NCBI RefSeq assembly: GCF_006265175.1
Contig: NZ_VDCQ01000022.1
Span: 1-64,000 of the forward strand
Reading direction: 5' to 3'
Length of the DNA stretch: 64,000 nucleotides
Source: Paenibacillus hemerocallicola
GTDB lineage: Bacteria; Bacillota; Bacilli; Paenibacillales; NBRC-103111
Positions 8,626 through 17,419 of the stretch are shown here, piece after piece; the first letter of the stretch is position 1; every line of letters begins with the position of its first letter. The position numbers were made by a program, and so were the translations under genes. The notes under the pieces are model-generated. The model was not told where the DNA came from, ran no database searches, and saw only the letters and a list, made by a program, of their open reading frames with translations.

Positions 8626-8927
8626 GACACACCTCTCCTCCTCAACTCCCCTCAGGAAAGCGGTTGCATAATGAAACAGCCTTACAACTAATGATCGCCG
8701 TTCACATCGCTCGCTTCTCGCGGACACTCCGTGGCCGTCTGCTCCCATGTGCCGCCGCTTCCCTGATCGGTTTACCTCTCCGATGTGCCGCCCTTACTGG
8801 ACGGTAGACGCACCATCCGGCCGATTGGTGAACCGAAGCGTTACTACGGAAGATCACCTTAACGGACACCTCTGGTCCCTGTGTCGGCTGCATATGTTTC
8901 CGCAATAAAGAGGCGAACGGGCAAAAG

Positions 8928-9061
8928 AATGAACCAAATTTTACTATTGATGAACTTAGGTTCAGTAACAGCAACATTTGGTTCACTACTTTCGTTCCTC
9001 AGCTCAAAAAGACCAAATTGGCGACGAAATGAAGTTCACTGTTAACGTAATTTGGTTCATT
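8928..9061. repeat. array of AACCAAATT/AATTTGGTT motifs
   Basis: AATGAACCAAATT (8928-8940) is the exact reverse complement of AATTTGGTTCATT (9049-9061). Further half copies ATTTGGTTCA (8976-8985) and GACCAAATT (9011-9019) lie between. The intergenic stretch 8626-9175 otherwise holds no gene that I can support. The function is unknown. Confidence 0.5.
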
Positions 9062-9175
9062 CTTGCCGTTCGTATCCGCCCGCTCTTCCCTTATGATGGC
9101 ATGGTTCGTCTCGCACTGTTCGTCTCGCCCTGTTCGCGCCATTCGACGAATCGGGGAGCGGTCTGCTGTCGGCTG

Positions 9176-11146
9176 TCAGCGGGCCTCAGCAGCCCCGCGT
9201 CTTCTTTTCTTCAGCCGCTCGTACAAGCAAGCGAGGAAATTTCCCCGGGACACGTATTCCGCATCGTCCCGAATCCCCGTTTGCCCTGACACCTCCCAGG
9301 CACGCTCCGTCGCGGCTAGCCATACCCTCGCCAATGCGGGCGGCAGGAACGGATGAGCGGCCCAATAATCCGGCGGCATGACTTCGGATTTGGGCAGACG
9401 GGGCCCCATATCAATCCCGGCCTTGAGCAAAGTCGGCGAAGCGGGAAGGACGGGCAGTCCGGCTCCACCGTCCAAGCGGCGGATGAGAGCGATCCAAGCC
9501 GACGCTTCCTTGACGGTTACCGGTTCTTCCAGCGATGCCGCGTAGTCGTCAAACAGCCCTTTCGTCCCGAAGTATTCGGCCGCCACCTGCGCCATATCGC
9601 CGCCCTCGCGCCCGAAAGCCGATGCGTCCCGGAAATAGGTGATGCGCTGCCCGATTGCGAGCAGCTCGTCTTGCAGACGGTCCACCGACAGCTCCCGGAC
9701 TCCGCAGCCGAGCTCCAAACTAAGCGCCACGGCGGTTCCGGCGGCAAAACCGAGCTGCATCCATACGGGCTCCATCCGGATCGTACCGAGTCCCATGTGG
9801 GTAGCCGATACGGCAGTCGGCACGAGCAGTCTTTCGACCCGCTTCGGGACCATGCAGCCGTACGGAATTTGATAAATGGCCGTCAGCCACGGCAACGCGA
9901 GAAAGCCTTCCAGCGCGATATTTCTTCCTTCCGGCTCGCGTTTTCTTGTTGCATGCGAATCGATCGGGTAGTCGCCTATCGCTATGCTGTCCGCATGAAC
10001 GGGCGCTCTGCCCGAGCCCGGCGCGATGCGCGCATCGTTTTCCGTAAACATGTACTCCCCTTCGATCCTCCGGGCTTCCCGCACATAGAGCTGCGGCGGA
10101 AAATGGCCGGATTCGGCAAATTCGTCGGCGGCATGTCCCCATCGCCCAGCGTCGAGCCGGAAGCTCTCGGGCAGCTCCTCGTCGTTCTGCAAAAACCAGA
10201 GCAAGCCTTCGACGTAGCTGCGGTGTCTCTCGACGACTTTCTCCCGGGAACGCGGGTCCGCCTCGATATAGTCGAAATTTTCCTCCGGCAGGTCGCTGGA
10301 GCACATGCAGTAATGATGATTGTTGGAATCGGTCTTGCCGTTCGGAATCGGCAGCATGTTCAGCACGTCGCGTATACCGCCGATGCGTCCTTCGCGCACG
10401 TCCGCCGGCAGACTCGCATACCGTTCGCGATCATACGGATCGGGCTTGCGGAATTCGATCCGGTTGTCCGCGCGATCGGTCAGGCAAAGACGGTAATTGT
10501 AAGCCTGTATCCGGTCGTCCCCTTCTCCCGTGCTGCCGGGAAACACTTCCTTCGAAGGGTGGAAATCCATGTACAGCTTGCCCGCATACTCTTCACCCCA
10601 CTCGTCCCGCGATTCCCGTCCAAGCTTATAGGGCGCCCCTGCCATGGCGGCGAGATCGCCTTCGTAAGTCGCATCGATAAAAAGCTCCGCCGCGAACCGG
10701 CTCCCGCTTCGGCCGCCCGGACCGGCGACGTTTATCGCCCGCAGTTCGCTCCGCTCCGTCTCGACCTCCGTCAACTCGGTCCCCCTCATAAGCGTTATCC
10801 GTTCCTCGCGCCGAAGCAGTCCTTGGAGAACGTCCATCGCCACTCCGGGCTCGAACCACAGCCCTCCGTTGCACTCTTTCACTTGGACGGAATCCGCTCC
10901 ATAGGCGAGCGTATAGTGCTGCAGCACGCCTTCGGCGAATTCGCGGAAAATGCCTCCGGACGACTCGAGGGAACGGATGTCGGTTCGCCCGAGACCGCTC
11001 GTCATCATGCCGCCGACATGCGCGGAAGGCTCCAGCAGCAGCGTACGCTTGCCCCGGCGCGAAGAAGCGATCGCCGCCGCGATGCCCGCCGGCGTCGCTC
11101 CGTATACGATAAGATCGAATGATTGATTAGTGATGGCCATAGTCAT
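9176..11146 (-). CDS. FAD-dependent oxidoreductase (FAD_oxidored family)
   Basis: 656 aa, soluble. The N-terminus binds FAD: DLIVYGATPAGIAAAIASSRRG (about residues 10-31, Rossmann glycine motif) followed by LLLEPSAHVGGMMTSGLG, diagnostic of the PF12831-type family whose members often sit in polysaccharide-use loci and act on unknown substrates. The central and C-terminal parts carry further family features (IDATYEGDLAAMAGAPYKLGRESR, TAVSATHMGLGTIRMEPVWM). AAGGAGG lies 4 bases before ATG 11146 and 10 before ATG 11140, so either start is possible. GTTAAC dyads at 11349-11378 suggest control by the LacI gene just upstream. It is probably the first gene of the minus-strand carbohydrate locus. No signal peptide is seen, so it acts in the cytoplasm. 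Confidence 0.85.
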   Translation of the reverse strand: MTMAITNQSFDLIVYGATPAGIAAAIASSRRGKRTLLLEPSAHVGGMMTSGLGRTDIRSLESSGGIFREFAEGVLQHYTLAYGADSVQVKECNGGLWFEPGVAMDVLQGLLRREERITLMRGTELTEVETERSELRAINVAGPGGRSGSRFAAELFIDATYEGDLAAMAGAPYKLGRESRDEWGEEYAGKLYMDFHPSKEVFPGSTGEGDDRIQAYNYRLCLTDRADNRIEFRKPDPYDRERYASLPADVREGRIGGIRDVLNMLPIPNGKTDSNNHHYCMCSSDLPEENFDYIEADPRSREKVVERHRSYVEGLLWFLQNDEELPESFRLDAGRWGHAADEFAESGHFPPQLYVREARRIEGEYMFTENDARIAPGSGRAPVHADSIAIGDYPIDSHATRKREPEGRNIALEGFLALPWLTAIYQIPYGCMVPKRVERLLVPTAVSATHMGLGTIRMEPVWMQLGFAAGTAVALSLELGCGVRELSVDRLQDELLAIGQRITYFRDASAFGREGGDMAQVAAEYFGTKGLFDDYAASLEEPVTVKEASAWIALIRRLDGGAGLPVLPASPTLLKAGIDMGPRLPKSEVMPPDYWAAHPFLPPALARVWLAATERAWEVSGQTGIRDDAEYVSRGNFLACLYERLKKRRRGAAEAR

Positions 11147-11348
11147 GATGCCTCCTTGCGGCTTATGCCGCTATGAGTAAGATAGGGATTCTGCTCGACT
11201 TGCAGTAGTTGTTGCCGCATTCCGATTCATTAGCCGGAATGGAATGATTGTCTTCTTCTTCATTCGCGATGATTCACGTTCGACACTCGTTAACAGCCTC
11301 CCCCTATCGGCCCCCTCTTCCGGCTGGATGGAGTGGTCGCCTCTCATG

Positions 11349-11378
11349 GTTAACGTTTAGTTAACGAATCGCGTTAAC
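11349..11378. promoter_or_regulatory. GTTAAC operator cluster upstream of the FAD oxidoreductase
   Basis: GTTAAC at 11349-11354, 11360-11365 and 11373-11378. The last two form a perfect dyad GTTAACG-AATCG-CGTTAAC (11360-11378), about 215 bases before the start at 11146. This is likely a LacI-family operator. Confidence 0.6.
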
Positions 11379-11433
11379 TTGATTCTACCTCGGTAACTTT
11401 CGGATTTCAACCTTTTTTTCTATGACGGCAATA

Positions 11434-11721
11434 ATTCGACTACAGAAACGTGCATGCATCGCATGATCGTGAAGGCTTCCGCTTTTGCCGGCGCTCGCAA
11501 GACCGCGAATCCATAAAATAGCGGAACTGGCGTATGTTATGGACCCGAATTCCGGTGTCGACAGCAAAATAACGGAAAACCGTTCCTCTATAGCGATGCT
11601 GACTACCCAGTTTTACCCCTAAAGATCGAAATAAAGGAACTCTACGCCGCTAAATTCGGCAAAATATCGAAACTCGGGACAATAAAGGAATCCAGTGCCG
11701 CTAAATACAGGCAACGTGCTG
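11434..11721 (+). repeat. ATAACGGAA-type dispersed intergenic repeat, copy 1
   Basis: About 288 bases that align along their length with 41237-41511 and 50946-51236. Shared blocks in order are ATTCG..TACAGAAA, TTTGCCGGCGCT, CGCGAATCC, AGCGGAACTGG, AGCAAAATAACGGAAAACCG, TTCCTCTAT, AAAGATC and AATAAAGGAA. It occupies most of the otherwise gene-free 11147-11932. It has no ORF, no transposase and no terminal repeats that I can define. The copy is in plus orientation like the other two. Confidence 0.7.
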
Positions 11722-11879
11722 CCCACGCTCCCCATAAGAGGCCCCCGGCTTGCATGCGGATCAGATAGTCTCAGTTTTTCTCTGCAGCACACCTCACGGT
11801 CCCCGCGGATGGGATGAAAAGCACCTTCAGTTGCGGCTTGTCCCCGGCACTCCTCCCCGTTATCGGCAACGACGAAAAA

Positions 11880-11901
11880 GCCCGCCCCGGACGGGACGGA
11901 C
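11880..11901 (-). terminator. terminator of the LacI gene at 11933
   Basis: On the minus strand GTCCGTCCC-GTCC-GGGGCGGGC forms a 9-bp stem with two G-T pairs, followed by TTTTTCG. Confidence 0.65.
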
Positions 11902-11932
11902 TTCGTCTAAGATTGTGTATATCGTTCGTTGC

Positions 11933-12988
11933 CTATTTGGAGATGTCAACCTGTGCCGGAGGCGCGCAGGAGGCCCTCTCCGCCAGACTCGCGGAGATCA
12001 GCACCTGTCTAGCCGGCTGACCCGGATTGTCGATCAGATCGAGCAGCATTTTGGCCGACAGCGTGCCGAGCGATTCCATATCCTGCTTTACGACCGTTAC
12101 CGGCGGGTTTTCCAAAGGGAAAAACGCCGTATCGTCAAACACGATCAACGACAGCTCTTCCGGCACGCTTTTCCCGATATTGCGGGAGTGGCGCAGCGTC
12201 ATATGGCCGAGCAGCGAGTTGGTCGCGAAAACGGCCGTTGCGCCCATTTGTTCGAGCTGCTTCCAGCCGCTCTCCTCGGGATCGTACGAGTTCGTTACTC
12301 GTACGACGGCTTCTTCTCCCGCGGCAATGCCGGCGGCTCGGAGCGCCGAGAAAAAACCGTTCAGGCGATCCGTCTCCCACGTTAACGGCCGGCGGCCGAC
12401 GACGACGGCCAGCTTGCGGTGACCGAGGCCGAGCAAATGCTCGGTTGCCATCACACCGCCGTCATAATTGTCCGAGGAGACGGAATGGAGCGCGTGGTCC
12501 CGGTCCGCGAGCCGCCGGTTCCCGACGAATACCATCGGGAAGTCCCGTTCGACCAGTCTGTCGAACCCGTACAGCTTCGGCGTGCTGGAGATGACGATGA
12601 TGCCTTCCACGCCGGATTCCATCACTTTGCCGTACAAATCGTCCGTGTCCGTATCTTCGCCCGATGCGTGCATTCCGATCACAACCACATGCGCATGGTT
12701 GCGGGCCCCTTCGCCGCATATCCCCATCAGCGTGTCGCGAAAAAAACCTTGAGCGAACGATTGGTTCCCTCCGACGTACAGCACCCCGATCGAAATGCCC
12801 GCTTTTCTCCTCGGCTCCGCAACATCCGATTTGGCCGAGGAAGGCCGCTGCATATAGCCGAGTTGTTGAGCGATCGTCCTGATTTTGGCCTTCGTTTCTT
12901 CGGAAATGCGCGGATGGTCGGCAAGCGCCAGCGAAACCGTCGCTTTGGAGACACCTGCAAGTTTTGCGATGTCGTTCATCGATGTCAT
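11933..12988 (-). CDS. LacI-family transcriptional regulator
   Basis: 351 aa. The N-terminal helix-turn-helix is MNDIAKLAGVSKATVSLALADHP with a hinge (ISEETKAKIRTIAQQLGYM), followed by a periplasmic-binding-like effector domain (SIGVLYVGGN, GVEGIIVISS, ATEHLLGLGHRKLAVVVG, VFATNSLLGHMTL). ATG 12988 has AGGGG eight bases upstream; the longer frame from a TTG at 13009 lacks a site. It sits upstream of the FAD oxidoreductase, solute-binding and beta-helix genes on the same strand. GTTAAC-type dyads precede it and those genes, so it probably represses the locus and itself until a sugar ligand binds. The effector is unknown. Confidence 0.9.
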   Translation of the reverse strand: MTSMNDIAKLAGVSKATVSLALADHPRISEETKAKIRTIAQQLGYMQRPSSAKSDVAEPRRKAGISIGVLYVGGNQSFAQGFFRDTLMGICGEGARNHAHVVVIGMHASGEDTDTDDLYGKVMESGVEGIIVISSTPKLYGFDRLVERDFPMVFVGNRRLADRDHALHSVSSDNYDGGVMATEHLLGLGHRKLAVVVGRRPLTWETDRLNGFFSALRAAGIAAGEEAVVRVTNSYDPEESGWKQLEQMGATAVFATNSLLGHMTLRHSRNIGKSVPEELSLIVFDDTAFFPLENPPVTVVKQDMESLGTLSAKMLLDLIDNPGQPARQVLISASLAERASCAPPAQVDISK

Positions 12989-13032
12989 ATCGTTTTCCCC
13001 TGTCCGCAACGTTTCCCCTTATTGTAAACAAT

Positions 13033-13073
13033 GCAAGTTAATATTTCAATATTCATAGTTACCGTTAACTTGC
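13033..13073. promoter_or_regulatory. inverted repeat upstream of the LacI gene
   Basis: GCAAGTTAA (13033-13041) and TTAACTTGC (13065-13073) are exact reverse complements, 23 bases apart. The right arm contains GTTAAC. The position, 45-85 bases before ATG 12988, fits autorepression. Confidence 0.5.
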
Positions 13074-13107
13074 CGAGTTCTCCGCGTGCTGCCGTCGTCT
13101 TAACCAT

Positions 13108-14157
13108 TCATCGGGAAGACAGCCGCTCGACAAGCGTCAGCGGTATTTTCACTTCCCCGCCCGCAACCGGCGGCGAAAACGGCCGTTCGCCCTTGGCTTC
13201 GAGCTTCGCTTGTTCGCCCAGATGAGTCAGCATCCAGCGAAACGACATGTCGGCCTGATGCTCGTACGGAACGTTGAACGACGTAATGCCCGGGTACGAA
13301 TGCCCCGCCACAAATTCGTTGTTGATGCCGACAACCTTGAACCGCCCCGGAACGTCGTACCCGCCCTCGATGAGCCGATTTTGGCAAACGAACGCCTTCC
13401 AGTCGTCGAAGCACATAACCCCGGCGGGCGTTGCATCTTCGCTGCGCTCGGCAAGCCATTCCGCCAAATCGTCGGCGGCGATATCCTCGACGTCGATCAT
13501 ATCGGCCGGATGTTTGCCGCCCGTGAGCCGCAGACCTTCCCGAAAGCCATGAATACGCTGCTCGTTCGTTGCGAAAGCCCGCTTATTGCCATAGTAAAAA
13601 AAAGAACGGCAGCCCTGCTCATGCAGGTGAACGACCGCATCGACGCACGCCTGATAAACATTCAGGTTGACCGTCCCGATCGCCAGGTGCTTCAGCTCGT
13701 TCCAGCAGTTGAAAAAGAGGATCGGCGTCCCGTCATTCACGACTTTGCGGGCGGAATCGCCGGACATCGCCAAGCCGTGGCAAAAAAGTCCGTCCACGCG
13801 ACGTTCAAGCAACTTCTCGAGCAACCGCCGCTCGACCTTGGAATCCATGTCCGTAGAAAAAACGGACAAATGATAGCCGTACTTGTGAGCCGTCCGCTCC
13901 ATCTGCTGGGCGAACAAGCCGTAATAGCCGACGAATCCCGGCAGCAGCAGTCCGACCTCATACGTCTTGCGGCGGCTTAAGGACGCGGCCATGACGTTCC
14001 GGCGGTATCCCAGCTTCGCCGCGGCTTCCTCGACCTTGCGGATCGTCTTCTCGCTCAACGGCACGTCGCGGCGATTAAGCACATTCGATACGGTCGCCGT
14101 AGACACGCCCGCCTCTTTGGCCACATCGAACACGGTAGCCTGCCGATACTCCGCCAT
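13108..14157 (-). CDS. LacI-family transcriptional regulator
   Basis: 349 aa. Helix-turn-helix at residues about 7-30 (TVFDVAKEAGVSTATVSNVLNR), hinge with KLGYRRNVMAASLSRRKT, then the ligand-binding core (YEVGLLLPGFVGYYG, RVDGLFCHGLAMSG, VMCFDDWKAFVCQN, PGITSFNVPYEHQADMSFRWML). It differs clearly from the LacI protein encoded next to it, so the two probably respond to different ligands. A perfect palindrome lies 21 bases before the start at 14178-14191, the classic position for autorepression. Targets other than itself are not visible in the window: I found this palindrome only once. Confidence 0.9.
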   Translation of the reverse strand: MAEYRQATVFDVAKEAGVSTATVSNVLNRRDVPLSEKTIRKVEEAAAKLGYRRNVMAASLSRRKTYEVGLLLPGFVGYYGLFAQQMERTAHKYGYHLSVFSTDMDSKVERRLLEKLLERRVDGLFCHGLAMSGDSARKVVNDGTPILFFNCWNELKHLAIGTVNLNVYQACVDAVVHLHEQGCRSFFYYGNKRAFATNEQRIHGFREGLRLTGGKHPADMIDVEDIAADDLAEWLAERSEDATPAGVMCFDDWKAFVCQNRLIEGGYDVPGRFKVVGINNEFVAGHSYPGITSFNVPYEHQADMSFRWMLTHLGEQAKLEAKGERPFSPPVAGGEVKIPLTLVERLSSR

Positions 14158-14177
14158 CGATGCTTCCTCCCTATCCG

Positions 14178-14191
14178 TTTAAACGTTTAAA
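14178..14191. promoter_or_regulatory. LacI-type operator palindrome
   Basis: TTTAAACGTTTAAA is a perfect 14-bp palindrome centred on CG, as in many LacI/GalR operators. It lies 21 bases upstream of the regulator start at 14157. Confidence 0.65.
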
Positions 14192-14826
14192 TTGAGTATA
14201 ATGATCAAAGTGAAAGACTGTCAATCTGCGTGCCCGCTCCGTCGCACGTTCACTTGGCATCGGTTTACGCACTTGAAAAGCTTTTCTCGAAACGTAATCG
14301 ACGATGTACCATCGGAGCTTAAAAGGTTCTTTGATTTGTAACGAACATTTCACTTTATCGCTTTAGCGAAGATAGGCTTTCTGTAGCTTTAAGCCAAACG
14401 TCTATCGGCGTATTTGAAGGATGACCGACCGCGATTCAGCGGTTGTTTTCCTTGGTAAAGAAAGACTTGATTCGCTCTTACCTCTTTAGCGAAGCAAAAC
14501 TTTCTTATCGTTAAGAAGAGCTTCTGATCGAAGCCTTCTCGATGAAGGACATCCGAGTTATATAAGGCCGGGGAATCACTCCGACGAACTGTAAAACATG
14601 TAGTTATTCCGGTGAAGATTTGTCTCACTTCTGTAATTAACTGGAGAATATACAGTTATTCTTGATCGTTTACGCCCATTTTACGGTCTGGTAGCGATTT
14701 ACCTGCATATTTTCCAGTTCATTCAGTAAATATGGCAAATTAGCTACATATAACTGTATCATTTACAGTTAACATGTAGGGACTGGCTTCCGTTGACATC
14801 ATTCGGTCGCTCTCCCTCTAGCGGAT
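14192..14826. repeat. gene-free region with AACTG/CAGTTATTC motifs
   Basis: About 640 bases without a supportable gene. Two 24-base segments near 14587 and 14638 match the pattern AACTG-A-AA-AT--AGTTATTC, and TAACTGTA/TACAGTTA recurs around 14750-14770. A second motif, TTTAGCGAAG, occurs near 14362 and 14482. They look like short dispersed palindromic motifs similar in spirit to the ATAACGGAA family. No promoter or RNA could be assigned. Confidence 0.35.
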
Positions 14827-14830
14827 TTAA

Positions 14831-14858
14831 AAAGGAGAATGCCGCGGCATTCTCCTTT
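14831..14858 (-). terminator. rho-independent terminator of sdhCAB
   Basis: A 28-base perfect palindrome with arms AAAGGAGAATGCCG / CGGCATTCTCCTTT, followed on the minus strand by TTTTTAAAT. It sits 30 bases after the sdhB stop. Confidence 0.9.
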
Positions 14859-14887
14859 CCGATAATCCAGCTATGCTGAAACCCGGC

Positions 14888-15640
14888 TTACATGCCGAGC
14901 CATTTTTTGAACAAATGCTTCGTCGTCTCGGCGTTGATCGCCGCAATCGACGTCGTGAGCGGGATGCCTTTCGGGCAAGAGCGTACGCAGTTCTGCGAGT
15001 TGCCGCAGCCCTCGATTCCGCCATCCTCCATCAGCGCTTCCAGCCGCTCGTGCTTGTTCATTTCGCCCGTAGGGTGGGTGTTGAACAGGCGGGCTTGGGA
15101 AATCGGAGCGGGACCGATAAAGCTCGAACGGTCGTTGACGTTCGGGCAAGCTTCCAGGCAGACGCCGCACGTCATGCACTTGGACAGCTCGTACGCCCAC
15201 TGACGCTTCGATTCCGCCAACCGGGGTCCCGGGCCGAGGTCGTAAGTACCGTCGATCGGAATCCATGCTTTGACCCGCTTGAGCGAATCGAACATCCGCT
15301 CGCGGTTGATAACCAGGTCGCGCACGATCGGGAACGTGGACATCGGGGCGACGCGTACCGGCTGCTCCAGCTGGTCGACCAGCGCCGAGCAAGCTTGGCG
15401 CGGCTTGCCGTTGATAACCATCGAACACGCGCCGCACACTTCCTCCAGACAATTCGACTCCCAGCATACCGGCGTCGTTTTGTCGCCCTTGGACGTTTGC
15501 GGGTTGCGCTGGATTTCCATGAGCGCGCTGATGACGTTCATATTCGGGCGGTAAGGAATTTCGAATTCTTCCGTGTACGGCTGCGAATCCGGGCCGTCCT
15601 GACGGGTGACTACCAACTTGATTTTTTTCGTCTCAGCCAT
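14888..15640 (-). CDS. sdhB: succinate dehydrogenase iron-sulfur subunit
   Basis: 250 aa. It carries electrons from the flavoprotein to the membrane cytochrome b in succinate:menaquinone reductase. The [2Fe-2S] ligands are Cys59, Cys64, Cys69 and Cys72 (CWESNCLEEVCGAC). The C-terminal clusters use Cys155/158/161/165 (CMTCGVCLEACP) and Cys212/218/222 (CGNSQNCVRSCPKG). Length is that of the family. It starts two bases after the sdhA stop, so the genes are translationally coupled, and the operon ends at the 14831-14858 terminator. Confidence 0.97.
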   Translation of the reverse strand: MAETKKIKLVVTRQDGPDSQPYTEEFEIPYRPNMNVISALMEIQRNPQTSKGDKTTPVCWESNCLEEVCGACSMVINGKPRQACSALVDQLEQPVRVAPMSTFPIVRDLVINRERMFDSLKRVKAWIPIDGTYDLGPGPRLAESKRQWAYELSKCMTCGVCLEACPNVNDRSSFIGPAPISQARLFNTHPTGEMNKHERLEALMEDGGIEGCGNSQNCVRSCPKGIPLTTSIAAINAETTKHLFKKWLGM

Positions 15641-15642
15641 GA

Positions 15643-17403
15643 TCAGTGACCTCCCGTCTTCTTGTTCGCCGTGTAATCGCGCTTACGCGGCTCGATCAGC
15701 GAAACGTCGATATCTTCGTACGAAATTTGCGGACCGTCCGGCGTCCATTTGGCCAGCGTCGACTTCATATACTTATCGTCGTTGCGGTCCGGGGATTCCG
15801 GCTTGTAGTGCGCGCCGCGGCTCTCGTCACGCAATAGGGCGCCGACGGTCATCGCTTCGGCCAGCTCCAGCATGTTCCACAGCTGACGGGTGAAGGCGAC
15901 GCCTTGGTTGTTCCAGCGCGCGGTATCGGTCATGTTGATTTTTTGGTAACGGGACTTCAATTCTTTAATTTTGTTGATCGTTTCCTGCAGCTTGCTGTTG
16001 TAGCGTACGACCGTCATGTTGTTGGTCATCCACTCGCCAAGCTCCTTATGCAGCACATAAGCGTTCTCGGTGCCGTCGAGCTTCAGCAGTCTTTCGTAAT
16101 TGTCTGTATTTTTCTTCGTCTCGCGGTCGAATACGGAACTCGAAACGTCTTCGGAAGATTTGTTGAGACCTTTAATGTATTCAATCGCTTTCGGCCCGGC
16201 CACCATGCCGCCGTAGATAGCCGACAGGAGCGAGTTGGCGCCGAGACGGTTGGCGCCGTGGTATTGGTATTCGCATTCGCCCGCCGCGAACAAGCCGGGA
16301 ATATTCGTCATCTGGTTGTAGTCTACCCACATGCCGCCCATCGAATAGTGAACGGCCGGGAAAATTTTCATCGGAATTTTACGCGGGTCGTCGCCCATGA
16401 ATTTCTCGTAAATTTCGATGATGCCGCCAAGCTTGACATCCAATTCCTTCGGATCCTTGTGCGACAAGTCGAGATACACCATGTTCTCGCCGTTGATGCC
16501 GAGCTTCTCGTCTACGCACACGCTGAAAATTTCCCGCGTCGCGATATCGCGCGGCACGAGGTTGCCGTAGGCCGGATATTTTTCTTCAAGGAAGTACCAT
16601 GGCTTGCCGTCTTTGTAAGTCCAGATCCGTCCGCCTTCGCCCCGTGCCGATTCGGACATGAGACGCAGCTTGTCGTCGCCCGGGATTGCCGTCGGGTGGA
16701 TTTGGATGAATTCGCCGTTCGCATACGTAACGCCCTGTTGGTACACCGCGCTGGCAGCCGTACCCGTATTGATGACCGAGTTTGTCGTTTTGCCGAAGAT
16801 GATCCCGGGACCGCCGGTAGCGAGAATGACGGCATCCGCGCGGAACGTCTGGATTTCCATGCTTCGCAAGTTTTGCGAGCTCACGCCGCGGCAAACGCCG
16901 TCGTCATCGATGGCGACGGACATGAATTCCCAATGCTCGTACTTCGTGACAAGCCCTGCGGTTTCCCAACGCCGCACTTGCTCGTCGAGCGCATACAGCA
17001 GCTGCTGGCCGGTCGTTGCGCCCGCGAATGCGGTGCGGTGGTATTGCGTGCCGCCGAACCGGCGGAAATCGAGCAGTCCTTCCGGCGTACGACTGAACAT
17101 AACGCCCATCCGGTCCATCAAATGGATGATGCCCGGCGCCGCTTCGCACATCGCTTTGACGGGAGGCTGGTTGGCCAGGAAGTCTCCGCCGTAAACCGTA
17201 TCGTCGAAGTGCTCCCAAGGGGAGTCGCCTTCGCCTTTCGTATTGACCGCTCCGTTAATGCCGCCTTGGGCGCATACGGAGTGGGAACGTTTAACCGGTA
17301 CCAATGAGAAAAGGTCGACGTGAACCCCGGCTTCGGCCGCTTTCACGGTAGCCATAAGCCCGGCAAGTCCGCCGCCTACGACTATAATTTTGGATTTTGC
17401 CAT
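15643..17403 (-). CDS. sdhA: succinate dehydrogenase flavoprotein subunit
   Basis: 586 aa. It oxidises succinate to fumarate with covalent FAD on the inner face of the membrane. The dinucleotide fold is at residues 5-20 (IIVVGGGLAGLMATVK), the FAD-attachment His41 lies in KRSHSVCAQGGINGA, and the active-site region contains HYSMGGMWVDYNQMTNIPGL and GANRLGANSLLSAIYGG. The C-terminal domain (TARWNNQGVAFTRQLWNMLELAEAM) is of the B-type Bacillus enzyme. It lies 16 bases after sdhC and 2 bases before sdhB in a three-gene operon. Confidence 0.97.
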   Translation of the reverse strand: MAKSKIIVVGGGLAGLMATVKAAEAGVHVDLFSLVPVKRSHSVCAQGGINGAVNTKGEGDSPWEHFDDTVYGGDFLANQPPVKAMCEAAPGIIHLMDRMGVMFSRTPEGLLDFRRFGGTQYHRTAFAGATTGQQLLYALDEQVRRWETAGLVTKYEHWEFMSVAIDDDGVCRGVSSQNLRSMEIQTFRADAVILATGGPGIIFGKTTNSVINTGTAASAVYQQGVTYANGEFIQIHPTAIPGDDKLRLMSESARGEGGRIWTYKDGKPWYFLEEKYPAYGNLVPRDIATREIFSVCVDEKLGINGENMVYLDLSHKDPKELDVKLGGIIEIYEKFMGDDPRKIPMKIFPAVHYSMGGMWVDYNQMTNIPGLFAAGECEYQYHGANRLGANSLLSAIYGGMVAGPKAIEYIKGLNKSSEDVSSSVFDRETKKNTDNYERLLKLDGTENAYVLHKELGEWMTNNMTVVRYNSKLQETINKIKELKSRYQKINMTDTARWNNQGVAFTRQLWNMLELAEAMTVGALLRDESRGAHYKPESPDRNDDKYMKSTLAKWTPDGPQISYEDIDVSLIEPRKRDYTANKKTGGH

Positions 17404-17419
17404 TGCAGTTCACTCCCCC

